Shown here one piece after another: positions 1 through 7,093 of a DNA stretch of 7,554 nt. The notes under the pieces are model-generated. The model was not told where the DNA came from. It saw only the letters and a list, made by a program, of their open reading frames with translations, and ran no database searches. The stretch is from assembly GCA_003972865.1 (NCBI GenBank), contig QOAX01000169.1, forward strand, positions 1 through 7,554, read 5' to 3'. The translations under genes and the position numbers were made by a program. The DNA is from Verrucomicrobiota bacterium (GTDB lineage Bacteria; Verrucomicrobiota; Verrucomicrobiia; Limisphaerales; UBA1096). Positions within the stretch are counted from its first letter, which is position 1, and each line of letters starts with the position of its first letter.

Positions 1-398
1 TCAATGATGCGGCCCACCCCGCTTTCGACGATGGAGGTGTTGCCGTTTTTCAACCGCGCGAAGGCGTGCACGTCCACCCGCTTGCCCTTGTTGCCGTTCA
101 TCGAGCCGGAGTCGTAAGTCCAGACGACTTTTTTGCCGAGCGTCATCTCGGTGAGCTTGGTCCAACTGTCGTGATAAAGAATGTTGCCGTTGGGCAGGAG
201 GTGCACGTCGTGGTGGCCGGCGTGGCCCTGCTGCGGGCCAGCGGTTTTGTGCGACCAAAGCACGCCGCCGTCGCGGTCGGTGATGGCGATGACATTTTTG
301 CCGTACGACGCGCTGACCAAAACCAAGCGCTCGGCCTTGGTCACGACGGCGGTGAGCAATAACGAGAGGACGACGAGGAAACGGAGATTGGCTTTCAC
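1..398 (-). CDS. Secreted beta-propeller-like protein (PQQ-repeat or arylsulfotransferase-like), 5' part only
   Basis: This partial gene runs off the left edge; 132 codons are visible from a GTG start at 396-398. The product begins with a good signal peptide: Lys2 and Arg6, a hydrophobic core at about residues 7-19, and probable cleavage after Thr-Lys-Ala near residue 22. Next come beta-propeller-like segments: one with an Asp-Arg-Asp-Gly-Gly turn then VLWSHK (residues 41-51), then HDVHLLPNGNILY (63-75) with GKKVVWTYD (88-96), then VHAFARLKNGNTSIVESG (110-127). The alternating pattern 'H-x-x-x-L-x-N-G-N' followed by 'G-x-x-V-W' is typical of PQQ-like and arylsulfotransferase-type propeller blades, so export to the periplasm or beyond is likely. 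Catalytic residues, if any, lie outside the window and the substrate is unknown. No ATG or stop lies in frame between the GTG and the lptD stop codon, which supports the GTG start. There is no clear Shine-Dalgarno sequence. The start lies 48 bases after lptD, so co-transcription with lptD is plausible. Confidence 0.72.
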   Translation of the reverse strand, partial: MKANLRFLVVLSLLLTAVVTKAERLVLVSASYGKNVIAITDRDGGVLWSHKTAGPQQGHAGHHDVHLLPNGNILYHDSWTKLTEMTLGKKVVWTYDSGSMNGNKGKRVDVHAFARLKNGNTSIVESGVGRII

Positions 399-413
399 GC
401 CGGGGAAATTAGT

Positions 414-427
414 CGCTTGGCCAAGCG
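414..427. repeat. Exact copy 1 of iterated palindrome CGCTTGGCCAAGCG
   Basis: This is a perfect 14-base palindrome in the 48-base gap between the lptD stop and the start of the beta-propeller gene. Only four bases separate it from a second perfect palindrome (432-445). As RNA it could fold into a five-pair stem with a GGCC loop. The same 14-mer recurs at 2681 and 2795, far more often than chance allows in 7.5 kb. Confidence 0.85.
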
Positions 428-431
428 GCGT

Positions 432-445
432 CGAGCGCGCGCTCG
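432..445. repeat. GC-rich perfect palindrome just after the lptD stop
   Basis: CGAGCGCGCGCTCG is its own reverse complement and begins one base after the lptD TAA. In the transcript it could form a short, very GC-rich hairpin. No T-run follows in the direction of transcription, so it is not a standard intrinsic terminator. Together with the palindrome at 414-427 it fills most of the lptD 3' gap. Its role is unknown; transcript end protection or a pause site are only guesses. Confidence 0.6.
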
Positions 446-446
446 G

Positions 447-2735
447 TTAGCGGAAGAGGCGTGTCTCAAGGCGGTTGCTGTCGTCGCCCAAGCCCACGCT
501 GGGCATGGCCTTGAGCGAGAAAACCAGACTCACGCTGAAGTCGTCCTTGCCGGAGCGATGATCGCGCAGACGAAACCGCAGCCCCGCCGTCGCGCTGGAA
601 AAATCGCGATACACGCTGTAGCTCTGCTCCTCCATCGTGCCGTCGCTGGCCTCGAACTGGTGAATCATCCGGAACCCCCACTCCTCGTTCAGGCGATAAT
701 AGAAGCGACTGAACAACAGGTCGTTGCCCCAGCGCCAGTTGGCGTCAATTTGCTGCCGGAAAAACGGGTCGTACGGGTAACGCTCGCGCAACTCGTCCGG
801 CGACAGATCTCGGAGATAGCGGTGGCCGAGCGTCCAGCTCCAGCGATCGTTGGGCAACAGCGAGATCGTGTGGTTGGCCTCGTTGAGCAGGCGGTCGTTC
901 GGGTCGAATCGCACCTCGGAACCGAGCAGCAGCCACGAGCGCGGCTTGAGTTCCAAGTCGGAGTAAATGTCGTTGAAGCGCGACTCGCCCTCGTTCGTCT
1001 CCAAACGCCAATCGGTGAACAGTTCCCAGTTCAGCAAGTCGTCGACTTGGCCGTTGCGCTTGGTTTGCAGGCGGTTCCGGATGCCCAAGCGCACGACATT
1101 GCGCGAGTCGATGTTGTCGATCGAGTTGTAGTCAGGGAAGTCGATCGGTCGCAGGCGCAGCGTTTGCAGTTCGCGGTCGAATTGCGGTAACTCCCACGGG
1201 CGCTTGTCCGGCTCCGGCACGTAAATGTAATTGGCCAAGGGCTGCACGATGTGCCGCAACCCATCGACATCGAGCAGGCTGCTCGACGCATTGGCCCACG
1301 TGCTCGACGCCTTGAACGACAACTCGACGCCGGCGTTGAACACGGAGCGATCCATCCCGCCGGCTTGGCCAGGCTCGGGATCGCCGCCGGATGTCGCACC
1401 GTAATGCGTCAGCCGAACACCGGCGTGCGGCGTGACATTAAGCCAGCCAAAGTACGTGTGCGGCAAGAGCAGTTGCTGGTGCGTGTCGGCGCGGAACGCC
1501 TCGTACTCGTGCAGGCCAAGGTCGGTGTCGGCCGGGCGAAACCTGAAGTGGCCGACCGAGGTTTCGCTCTCGTAAAAAACCGGCGTCGCGCCGAGTCGCT
1601 GGCGAAGGCCGGTCACACGAATCTCCGGCAACCGCACGACGGTCTGGTAAAAGTCATCGACCCGAGGCTGGGCCAGTAGGCTGACGCTGAAGTTGCGCCA
1701 GTGCTTCGCCAACTCGATGCGCGACGCCGGCTGCGGATTGCGGCGAAATTGGTTCTCGAAAAAGTCGCGGTTCACGAACGCGTCGCTCTGCTCCTGCAGG
1801 AGAAGCTTGGCAGTGAAGTCGGGCCGGAGGTTGACCGAGTGATACAGGCTCAGGCGATGCCGGTTGTTGCGGTCGGTGAAGTCGGTGCTGCGGGAGCGGC
1901 GACCCGCGCCGGCGGCGGGATCGCGGTCGTCGAGCAGGTAAACCGACGCCTCGCCGCTGCCGGCTTGGCCAAGGTCGTAGTTCGTGTTGAGGCCGGCAGC
2001 CCAGCCCCGGCGCGTGCGGTAGTCGAGGTGCGCCTCGCCGTTGAGCCGCTCGCTCAAGTGCCAATCGTACGAGCCTTCAAAAAACAGTCCGTAGCGGCTG
2101 CGGTAACCGGGCGTGATGCTCCATTGGCTCGGCGGCTGATCGAGTCGGCGGCGGTAGTACGGAAAATAAAACAGCGGAACCTTGCCGGCGTAGAGCGTTG
2201 CGCCCCGGGCCTCGACATATTTGCCGGGGACGATGCTCAAGTGGCGGGTGCGGATGCGCAGCACTGGGTCGGAGCGGTCGTCGGTGGTCAGCCAAAGGTC
2301 GTCGGCCGAGTAGCGGTTGCTCGTGGCGTCGCCCTTGATGTTGGTGCCCTCGACGAAAAACGGCGCCTGCCCCGCGCGAAAATTGTCGGTCTGCATCGTG
2401 CGGGTGTGGAAGTTGTAAAACAGCCGGTCGGAGGTGAAAACGCGGTCCCGGTTTTGCAGCGTGACGTTGCCCTCGGCAAAAATCTCACCGGTGGTTTGGT
2501 TGAGGCGGCCGCGGTCGGCGATGACGAAGGCGCGCTCACCCTGCTCCTCGAATGTGATGCGGAAACGGTCGTTCAGGATGATCAATCCCTCCTCGAGGTT
2601 GTAGTCGAACTCGCCCGGCTCGAGCGACTCGATCTCCCATAGCGGCTCGTCCGGCGACGCCGGTTCGGCTGCCCGGGCGGCGCTTGGCCAAGCGACGAGC
2701 AGCGGGAGAAAAAAACAAGCCCAGCGAAGATGCAT
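447..2735 (-). CDS. lptD: LPS-assembly outer-membrane protein LptD
   Basis: This is the outer-membrane beta-barrel that, with a lipoprotein partner (LptE in proteobacteria), inserts lipopolysaccharide into the outer leaflet. The 762-residue product is close to the usual LptD size. Residues 1-22 form a signal peptide with an Ala-Arg-Ala cleavage site. An OstA/LptA-like beta-jellyroll follows at about residues 45-190, with the family pattern GEIFAEGNVTLQ at 83-94. The barrel runs from about 205 to the end, rich in alternating aromatic strands and containing the family-like LPEIRVTG stretch. The mature protein has no cysteine; the only one, Cys7, is in the signal peptide. The disulfides that mature E. 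coli LptD are therefore impossible here. I chose ATG at 2733-2735; a TTG codon directly upstream is in frame but adds nothing. No good Shine-Dalgarno site is visible. The gene sits behind the groEL terminator, so it probably has its own promoter, and no lptE lies in the window. The family call is strong; the symbol assumes orthology. Confidence 0.9.
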   Translation of the reverse strand: MHLRWACFFLPLLVAWPSAARAAEPASPDEPLWEIESLEPGEFDYNLEEGLIILNDRFRITFEEQGERAFVIADRGRLNQTTGEIFAEGNVTLQNRDRVFTSDRLFYNFHTRTMQTDNFRAGQAPFFVEGTNIKGDATSNRYSADDLWLTTDDRSDPVLRIRTRHLSIVPGKYVEARGATLYAGKVPLFYFPYYRRRLDQPPSQWSITPGYRSRYGLFFEGSYDWHLSERLNGEAHLDYRTRRGWAAGLNTNYDLGQAGSGEASVYLLDDRDPAAGAGRRSRSTDFTDRNNRHRLSLYHSVNLRPDFTAKLLLQEQSDAFVNRDFFENQFRRNPQPASRIELAKHWRNFSVSLLAQPRVDDFYQTVVRLPEIRVTGLRQRLGATPVFYESETSVGHFRFRPADTDLGLHEYEAFRADTHQQLLLPHTYFGWLNVTPHAGVRLTHYGATSGGDPEPGQAGGMDRSVFNAGVELSFKASSTWANASSSLLDVDGLRHIVQPLANYIYVPEPDKRPWELPQFDRELQTLRLRPIDFPDYNSIDNIDSRNVVRLGIRNRLQTKRNGQVDDLLNWELFTDWRLETNEGESRFNDIYSDLELKPRSWLLLGSEVRFDPNDRLLNEANHTISLLPNDRWSWTLGHRYLRDLSPDELRERYPYDPFFRQQIDANWRWGNDLLFSRFYYRLNEEWGFRMIHQFEASDGTMEEQSYSVYRDFSSATAGLRFRLRDHRSGKDDFSVSLVFSLKAMPSVGLGDDSNRLETRLFR
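2681..2694. repeat. Exact copy 2 of the 14-base palindrome, inside the lptD signal-peptide codons
   Basis: CGCTTGGCCAAGCG lies within the lptD reading frame and encodes most of the Val-Ala-Trp-Pro-Ser stretch (residues 14-18) in the late hydrophobic and cleavage region of the signal peptide. The homology with copy 1 extends outward: read on the minus strand, this copy has GTCGCTTGGCCAAGCG, as copy 1 has on the plus strand. A Trp-Pro pair is unusual in a signal peptide, which suggests the DNA element rather than the protein dictates this segment. Confidence 0.8.
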
Positions 2736-2747
2736 CAACGGGCACTG

Positions 2748-2776
2748 AGTTAAGCAGAGCCCGACGCGCCTGCCAA
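2748..2776 (-). promoter_or_regulatory. Possible lptD promoter (-35 TTGGCA, 17 bases, -10 TTAACT)
   Basis: On the minus strand a TTGGCA hexamer (rc of 2771-2776) matches the -35 consensus at five of six positions. It stands 17 bases from TTAACT (rc of 2748-2753), which matches the -10 box at only three of six. Transcription would start only a few bases before the lptD ATG, giving a nearly leaderless message. That fits the lack of a Shine-Dalgarno site but is unusual. The position behind the groEL terminator makes a promoter in this gap likely; this particular pair is weakly supported. Confidence 0.25.
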
Positions 2777-2794
2777 GCCGGAGTTACCCCCAAG

Positions 2795-2808
2795 CGCTTG
2801 GCCAAGCG
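2795..2808. repeat. Exact copy 3 of the 14-base palindrome, between groEL and lptD
   Basis: CGCTTGGCCAAGCG lies between the groEL terminator and the candidate lptD promoter. It overlaps a second perfect palindrome, CCAAGCGCTTGG at 2790-2801, so the CCAAGCG unit occurs twice in tandem. Like copy 1, it is followed on the plus strand by GCG-x-CG. Confidence 0.85.
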
Positions 2809-2823
2809 GCGACGGCAAAAGTA

Positions 2824-2859
2824 ACAAAAAAAGGGCGAGGCATTTTCTGCCTCGCCCTT
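2824..2859 (-). terminator. Intrinsic (Rho-independent) terminator of the groEL transcript
   Basis: A perfect 12-base stem, AAGGGCGAGGCA pairing with TGCCTCGCCCTT (2831-2842 and 2848-2859), encloses a five-base loop. On the minus strand the stem runs straight into seven consecutive T residues and then GTTAC. It begins 27 bases past the groEL TAA. No T-run follows on the plus strand, so it acts in one direction. It separates the chaperone block from lptD. Confidence 0.92.
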
Positions 2860-2864
2860 GGTTT

Positions 2865-2881
2865 GCTGTTTCTGGAACAGC
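2865..2881 (-). other. Second stem-loop between the groEL stop and the terminator
   Basis: GCTGTT and AACAGC form a six-base inverted repeat around a five-base loop, starting five bases after the groEL stop codon and just ahead of the terminator. No T-run follows. It may be an auxiliary 3' structure that stabilises the abundant groEL message, or chance. Confidence 0.4.
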
Positions 2882-2886
2882 GGTAA

Positions 2887-4512
<1,626 letters not shown>

Positions 4513-4536
4513 ACTTTGTATTTTCCTTTCTAAATT

Positions 4537-4833
4537 TTATTCCACGATCGCAAGAATATCGTCGGAATTCAAAATCTTGAGTTCCTTGCCATCGACCTTG
4601 ATTTCGGTGCCGCCATATTTGCTGATCAACACCTTGTCACCCTTCTTGACCTCAAAGGCAATTTTGTTGCCATCGTCGTCGGTCTTGCCAGTACCCAAAG
4701 CCAAGACCTTGGCTTCGGTGGGTTTTTCCTTGGCAGAATCAGGGATGATAATACCACCATCCGATTGCTGCTCCTTATCCTCGATCGGTTCAACAATAAT
4801 GCGATCGCCGAGCGGTTTTAGTTTTAGTGCCAT
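4537..4833 (-). CDS. groES: Co-chaperonin GroES (Hsp10, 10 kDa)
   Basis: This is the heptameric lid that closes the GroEL chamber. The 98-residue product has the normal N-terminus LKPLGDRIIVEP. It carries the mobile loop (about 17-34) with the hydrophobic GroEL-binding tripeptide Ile28-Ile29-Ile30 in GGIIIPD, the core KKGDKVLISKYGGTEIKVDG (63-82), and the closing NSDDILAIVE. The ATG at 4831-4833 is the family start; only a weak purine-rich stretch precedes it. A 104-base gap with a stem-loop (4862-4880) separates it from dnaK, so it may be transcribed from dnaK, from its own promoter, or both. By eye it is less GC-rich than the neighbouring lptD and dnaK. I found no CIRCE sequence (TTAGCACTC-N9-GAGTGCTAA) in its leader. 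Confidence 0.98.
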   Translation of the reverse strand: MALKLKPLGDRIIVEPIEDKEQQSDGGIIIPDSAKEKPTEAKVLALGTGKTDDDGNKIAFEVKKGDKVLISKYGGTEIKVDGKELKILNSDDILAIVE

Positions 4834-4861
4834 GTTTGTTTTTTTCTAACTTGCTGTTTTG

Positions 4862-4880
4862 TTCCCGTCAGGGACGGGAA
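4862..4880. promoter_or_regulatory. Stem-loop or operator-like inverted repeat in the groES leader
   Basis: TTCCCGTC and GACGGGAA form a perfect eight-base inverted repeat around a three-base centre, 28 bases upstream of the groES start. On the minus strand it is followed by CAAAACAGC rather than a T-run, so it is not a normal terminator. It could be an operator for a heat-shock repressor, an RNA structure in the groES leader, or a processing site between dnaK and groES. Its sequence is unlike CIRCE or the HspR/HAIR site (CTTGAGT-N7-ACTCAAG). Confidence 0.5.
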
Positions 4881-4917
4881 AGTTTGTCGCGCCGGAAAGT
4901 CGGAACCACCCGGTCCC

Positions 4918-4926
4918 GGCCAAGCG
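4918..4926. repeat. Half copy of the iterated palindrome after dnaK
   Basis: GGCCAAGCG is the right half of the 14-mer, located 11 bases past the dnaK stop codon. Its left half is degraded (CCCGG). It is listed because its position mirrors the other copies that lie just after gene ends; alone, a 9-base match is weak. Confidence 0.3.
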
Positions 4927-4937
4927 CGGCTAAAGTC

Positions 4938-6875
4938 TTAGTCGGCCTTTTCCTCCACGACCTCGGCGTCGATGATGGGGCCCTCTTCCTTCTTGGCCGG
5001 CTCGTCATCGTCGGCCGGGGCTGCGTCGTCGCTTGGCTCCGCGCTGCCGGCTGCCTGGGCTTCCTGCGCGGCCTTGTAAATATCGGTGGAGGCGTCCTGC
5101 ACCACTTGCTGCAGCTTCTCGGTGGCGGCCTTGATCGCGTTGGAGTCGGAGCCTTTCAGCGTGTCCTTCAACTCGTTGTTGGCCTCCTCGAGCGCGCTCT
5201 TTTTGTCTCCCGAAATCTTGTCGCCGTTGTCCTTGAGCATCTTGTCCGTCTGGTAGGCCAAGTTGTCGGCGCTGTTGCGCAGATCGACCTCTTCGCGGCG
5301 TTTTTTGTCTTCGTCGGCATGCGTCTCGGCATCTTGCTTCATCTTCTCGATGTCCTCCTCCGAGAGGCCGCTGCTGGCGGTGATGGTGATCTTCTGCTCC
5401 TTGCCAGTGCCGAGGTCCTTGGCGTTGACGTTGAGAATGCCGTTAGCGTCGATGTCGAACGTCACCTCAATCTGCGGGGTGCCGCGTGGCGCGGGCGGGA
5501 GATCGGTCAACTGGAACTTGCCGATGCTCTTGTTGTCGTTGGAGAACTCGCGTTCGCCCTGCAGCACGTGAATGTCCACGGCCGCCTGGTTGTCGGCGGC
5601 GGTGGAGAAAATTTCAGATTTCTTGGTCGGGATGGTGGTGTTGCGCTCGATGAGCTTGGTCATCACCGCGCCCATGGTCTCGATGCCGAGCGAGAGCGGC
5701 GTGACGTCGAGCAGCAGCACATCCTTCACGTCACCCTTCAGGACACCCCCCTGGATGGCGGCACCGACCGCGACGACCTCGTCGGGGTTGACCCCCTGGT
5801 TGGGCTTCCTGCCGATGGACGCCTCGGCGGTCTCGACCACCTTGGGCATCCGGGTCATTCCGCCAACCAGGACGAGATCCTTGACGTCGTTCGCGGTCAC
5901 TTCGGCGTCCTTGAAACAGGCCTCCACCGGCCCAAGGGTGCGCTCGAACAAATCCTCGCACAACTGCTCCAGCTTGGCCCGCGACAATTGCAGATTGATG
6001 TGCTTGGGGCCGTTGGCATCCGCCGTGATGAACGGCAGGTTCAGGTCGTAGCTCGTGGAGCTGGACAGGGAAATCTTGGCCTTCTCGGCCTCCTCCTTGA
6101 TGCGCTGCAGGGCGTCAGGCTGGTTCCGGAGATCCATTCCGTTCTCCTCCTTGAAGCTGTCGAGCACCCAGTCGATGACCGCGTTGTCCCAGTCGTCGCC
6201 GCCGAGCTGGGTGTCACCGTTTGTGGCTTTCACCTCGAACACACCGTCGCCGATCTCCAGCACCGAAATGTCAAACGTCCCGCCGCCAAGGTCGTACACG
6301 GCGATGTTTTGATCCGCCTTCTTGTCGAGCCCGTACGCCAGTGAGGCGGCCGTCGGCTCGTTGATGATCCGCAGCACATCGAGCCCGGCGATCTTGCCGG
6401 CATCCTTGGTCGCCTGACGCTGCGTGTCGTTGTAATAGGCGGGAACCGTGATGACGACCTCGGTGATTGTTTCACCTAGGCGCATCTCGGCGTCGGCCTT
6501 GAGTTTGCCGAGGATCATCGCGGAAATTTCCGGCGGACTGTACTGCTTGGTCTTCCCGCTAACCTCCACCTCGACGGCGGCATCCCCGTTGGACGCCTTC
6601 ACGACCTTGTAAGGCATGCGCTTGGCTTCCTCAGCGACCTCGTCGAATTTGCGGCCCATGAACCGCTTGATGGAAAAAATGGTGTTCCGGGGGTTGGTGA
6701 CCGCCTGACGCTTGGCCGCATCGCCCACCAGACGCTCGCCGTCCTTGCTGAATGCCACGACCGAGGGCGTCGTCCTGCGACCCTCGGAATTCTCAAGAAC
6801 GAGCGGTTCCCCGCCATCCATGACAGACATACAGCAGTTCGTCGTTCCTAAATCTATTCCTAAAACTTTTCCCAT
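4938..6875 (-). CDS. dnaK: Molecular chaperone DnaK (Hsp70)
   Basis: This cytosolic ATP-dependent Hsp70 binds exposed hydrophobic peptides and cycles with DnaJ and GrpE. The 645-residue product is full length. The nucleotide-binding domain has GIDLGTTN (6-13), Lys70 in IKRFMGRK, VPAYYNDTQRQATKDAG (144-160), INEPTAASLAYG (171-182), DLGGGTFDISVLE (195-207) with Thr200 at the autophosphorylation position, and VLVGGMTRMP (335-344). The linker DVLLLDVTPLSLGIET (385-400) leads into the substrate-binding domain with FDIDANGILNV (473-483), a charged helical lid, a disordered acidic tail and the closing GPIIDAEVVEE. I chose ATG at 6873-6875 because it gives the standard MGKVLGIDLG start. A TTG at 6909-6911 would add 12 unconserved residues; a GGAGG at 6912-6916 abuts it with no usable spacing. 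No dnaJ or grpE adjoins; groES-groEL follow on the same strand. Confidence 0.98.
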   Translation of the reverse strand: MGKVLGIDLGTTNCCMSVMDGGEPLVLENSEGRRTTPSVVAFSKDGERLVGDAAKRQAVTNPRNTIFSIKRFMGRKFDEVAEEAKRMPYKVVKASNGDAAVEVEVSGKTKQYSPPEISAMILGKLKADAEMRLGETITEVVITVPAYYNDTQRQATKDAGKIAGLDVLRIINEPTAASLAYGLDKKADQNIAVYDLGGGTFDISVLEIGDGVFEVKATNGDTQLGGDDWDNAVIDWVLDSFKEENGMDLRNQPDALQRIKEEAEKAKISLSSSTSYDLNLPFITADANGPKHINLQLSRAKLEQLCEDLFERTLGPVEACFKDAEVTANDVKDLVLVGGMTRMPKVVETAEASIGRKPNQGVNPDEVVAVGAAIQGGVLKGDVKDVLLLDVTPLSLGIETMGAVMTKLIERNTTIPTKKSEIFSTAADNQAAVDIHVLQGEREFSNDNKSIGKFQLTDLPPAPRGTPQIEVTFDIDANGILNVNAKDLGTGKEQKITITASSGLSEEDIEKMKQDAETHADEDKKRREEVDLRNSADNLAYQTDKMLKDNGDKISGDKKSALEEANNELKDTLKGSDSNAIKAATEKLQQVVQDASTDIYKAAQEAQAAGSAEPSDDAAPADDDEPAKKEEGPIIDAEVVEEKAD

Positions 6876-6916
6876 ACAAATTCCGTAACCCTTGAGCAAC
6901 CCAGATGCCAACCTCC

Positions 6917-6945
6917 AATAAAAACAATTAACTCACTGTAAACAA
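6917..6945 (-). promoter_or_regulatory. Possible dnaK promoter in an AT-rich stretch
   Basis: On the minus strand TTGTTT (rc of 6940-6945) is 17 bases from TTTATT (rc of 6917-6922), a weak sigma-70-like pair matching three and four of six consensus bases. The clearest evidence is compositional: about 6917-6965 is the most AT-rich stretch of the dnaK upstream region. The expected start of transcription, near 6910, would leave a leader of about 35 bases. I see no convincing heat-shock sigma-32 pair (CTTGAA and CCCCAT). The exact boxes are uncertain. Confidence 0.25.
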
Positions 6946-6990
6946 GTTTCTTACACGTTTAATTGCCCGTTGAGGTACAGCCTTGGATTC

Positions 6991-7006
6991 GTGTCATGTG
7001 TGACAC
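6991..7006. promoter_or_regulatory. Operator-like inverted repeat upstream of dnaK
   Basis: GTGTCA-TGTG-TGACAC is a six-base perfect inverted repeat with a four-base centre, about 115 bases upstream of the dnaK start and upstream of the AT-rich promoter-like stretch. The size suits a dimeric helix-turn-helix regulator. It resembles neither CIRCE nor HAIR. It could also be chance, since short inverted repeats are common. Confidence 0.35.
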
Positions 7007-7070
7007 AATGTCTCTGTTGTTGGCTGCTGAAGTTGGCAAGCGTCCCGCCTTGGGCACGTTTTTCCGACTG

Positions 7071-7084
7071 CACTTGGCCAAGCG
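7071..7084. repeat. Near-copy of the iterated palindrome after the membrane-protein gene
   Basis: CACTTGGCCAAGCG matches the 14-mer at 13 of 14 bases and lies nine bases past the TGA of the membrane-protein gene. Read as minus-strand RNA, the one changed base converts a G-C pair to a G-U pair, and an outer G-C pair extends the stem to six pairs around the GGCC loop. It is intergenic, so coding constraint does not explain it. Confidence 0.6.
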
Positions 7085-7093
7085 CTGGGCCGC

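Noticed and set aside
1964..1973. CTTGGCCAAG at 1964-1973 and TTGGCCAA at 1231-1238 as further palindrome copies
   Set aside because: Only the inner 8-10 bases match and both lie inside lptD codons. In GC-rich coding sequence such short matches are not distinctive.
1701..2642. 313-codon plus-strand open frame, and a similar 257-codon one at 417-1190, antisense to lptD
   Set aside because: Their composition is an Ala/Val/Arg-rich shadow of the lptD codons, with no recognisable motif. The minus frame has a signal peptide, an OstA-like domain and a barrel.
4862..4880. Intrinsic terminator between dnaK and groES
   Set aside because: The stem is good, but no T-run follows on the minus strand.
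4834..4937. CIRCE or HAIR heat-shock operator, or sigma-32 promoter, before groES
   Set aside because: I looked for TTAGCACTC-N9-GAGTGCTAA, CTTGAGT-N7-ACTCAAG and CTTGAA/CCCCAT pairs and found none close enough. The only dyad is TTCCCGTC-N3-GACGGGAA, reported separately.
4827..6344. 505-codon plus-strand open frame antisense to dnaK
   Set aside because: It is a mirror of the dnaK reading frame. GC-rich hsp70 genes often have long open antisense frames. The translation is low in complexity (Val/Leu/Gly/Arg-rich) and shows no domain, whereas the minus strand is unmistakably DnaK.
6709..6717. Half-site CGCTTGGCC inside dnaK
   Set aside because: It is explained by conserved codons of the DnaK Ala-Ala-Lys-Arg-Gln segment; a nine-base match there carries little weight.
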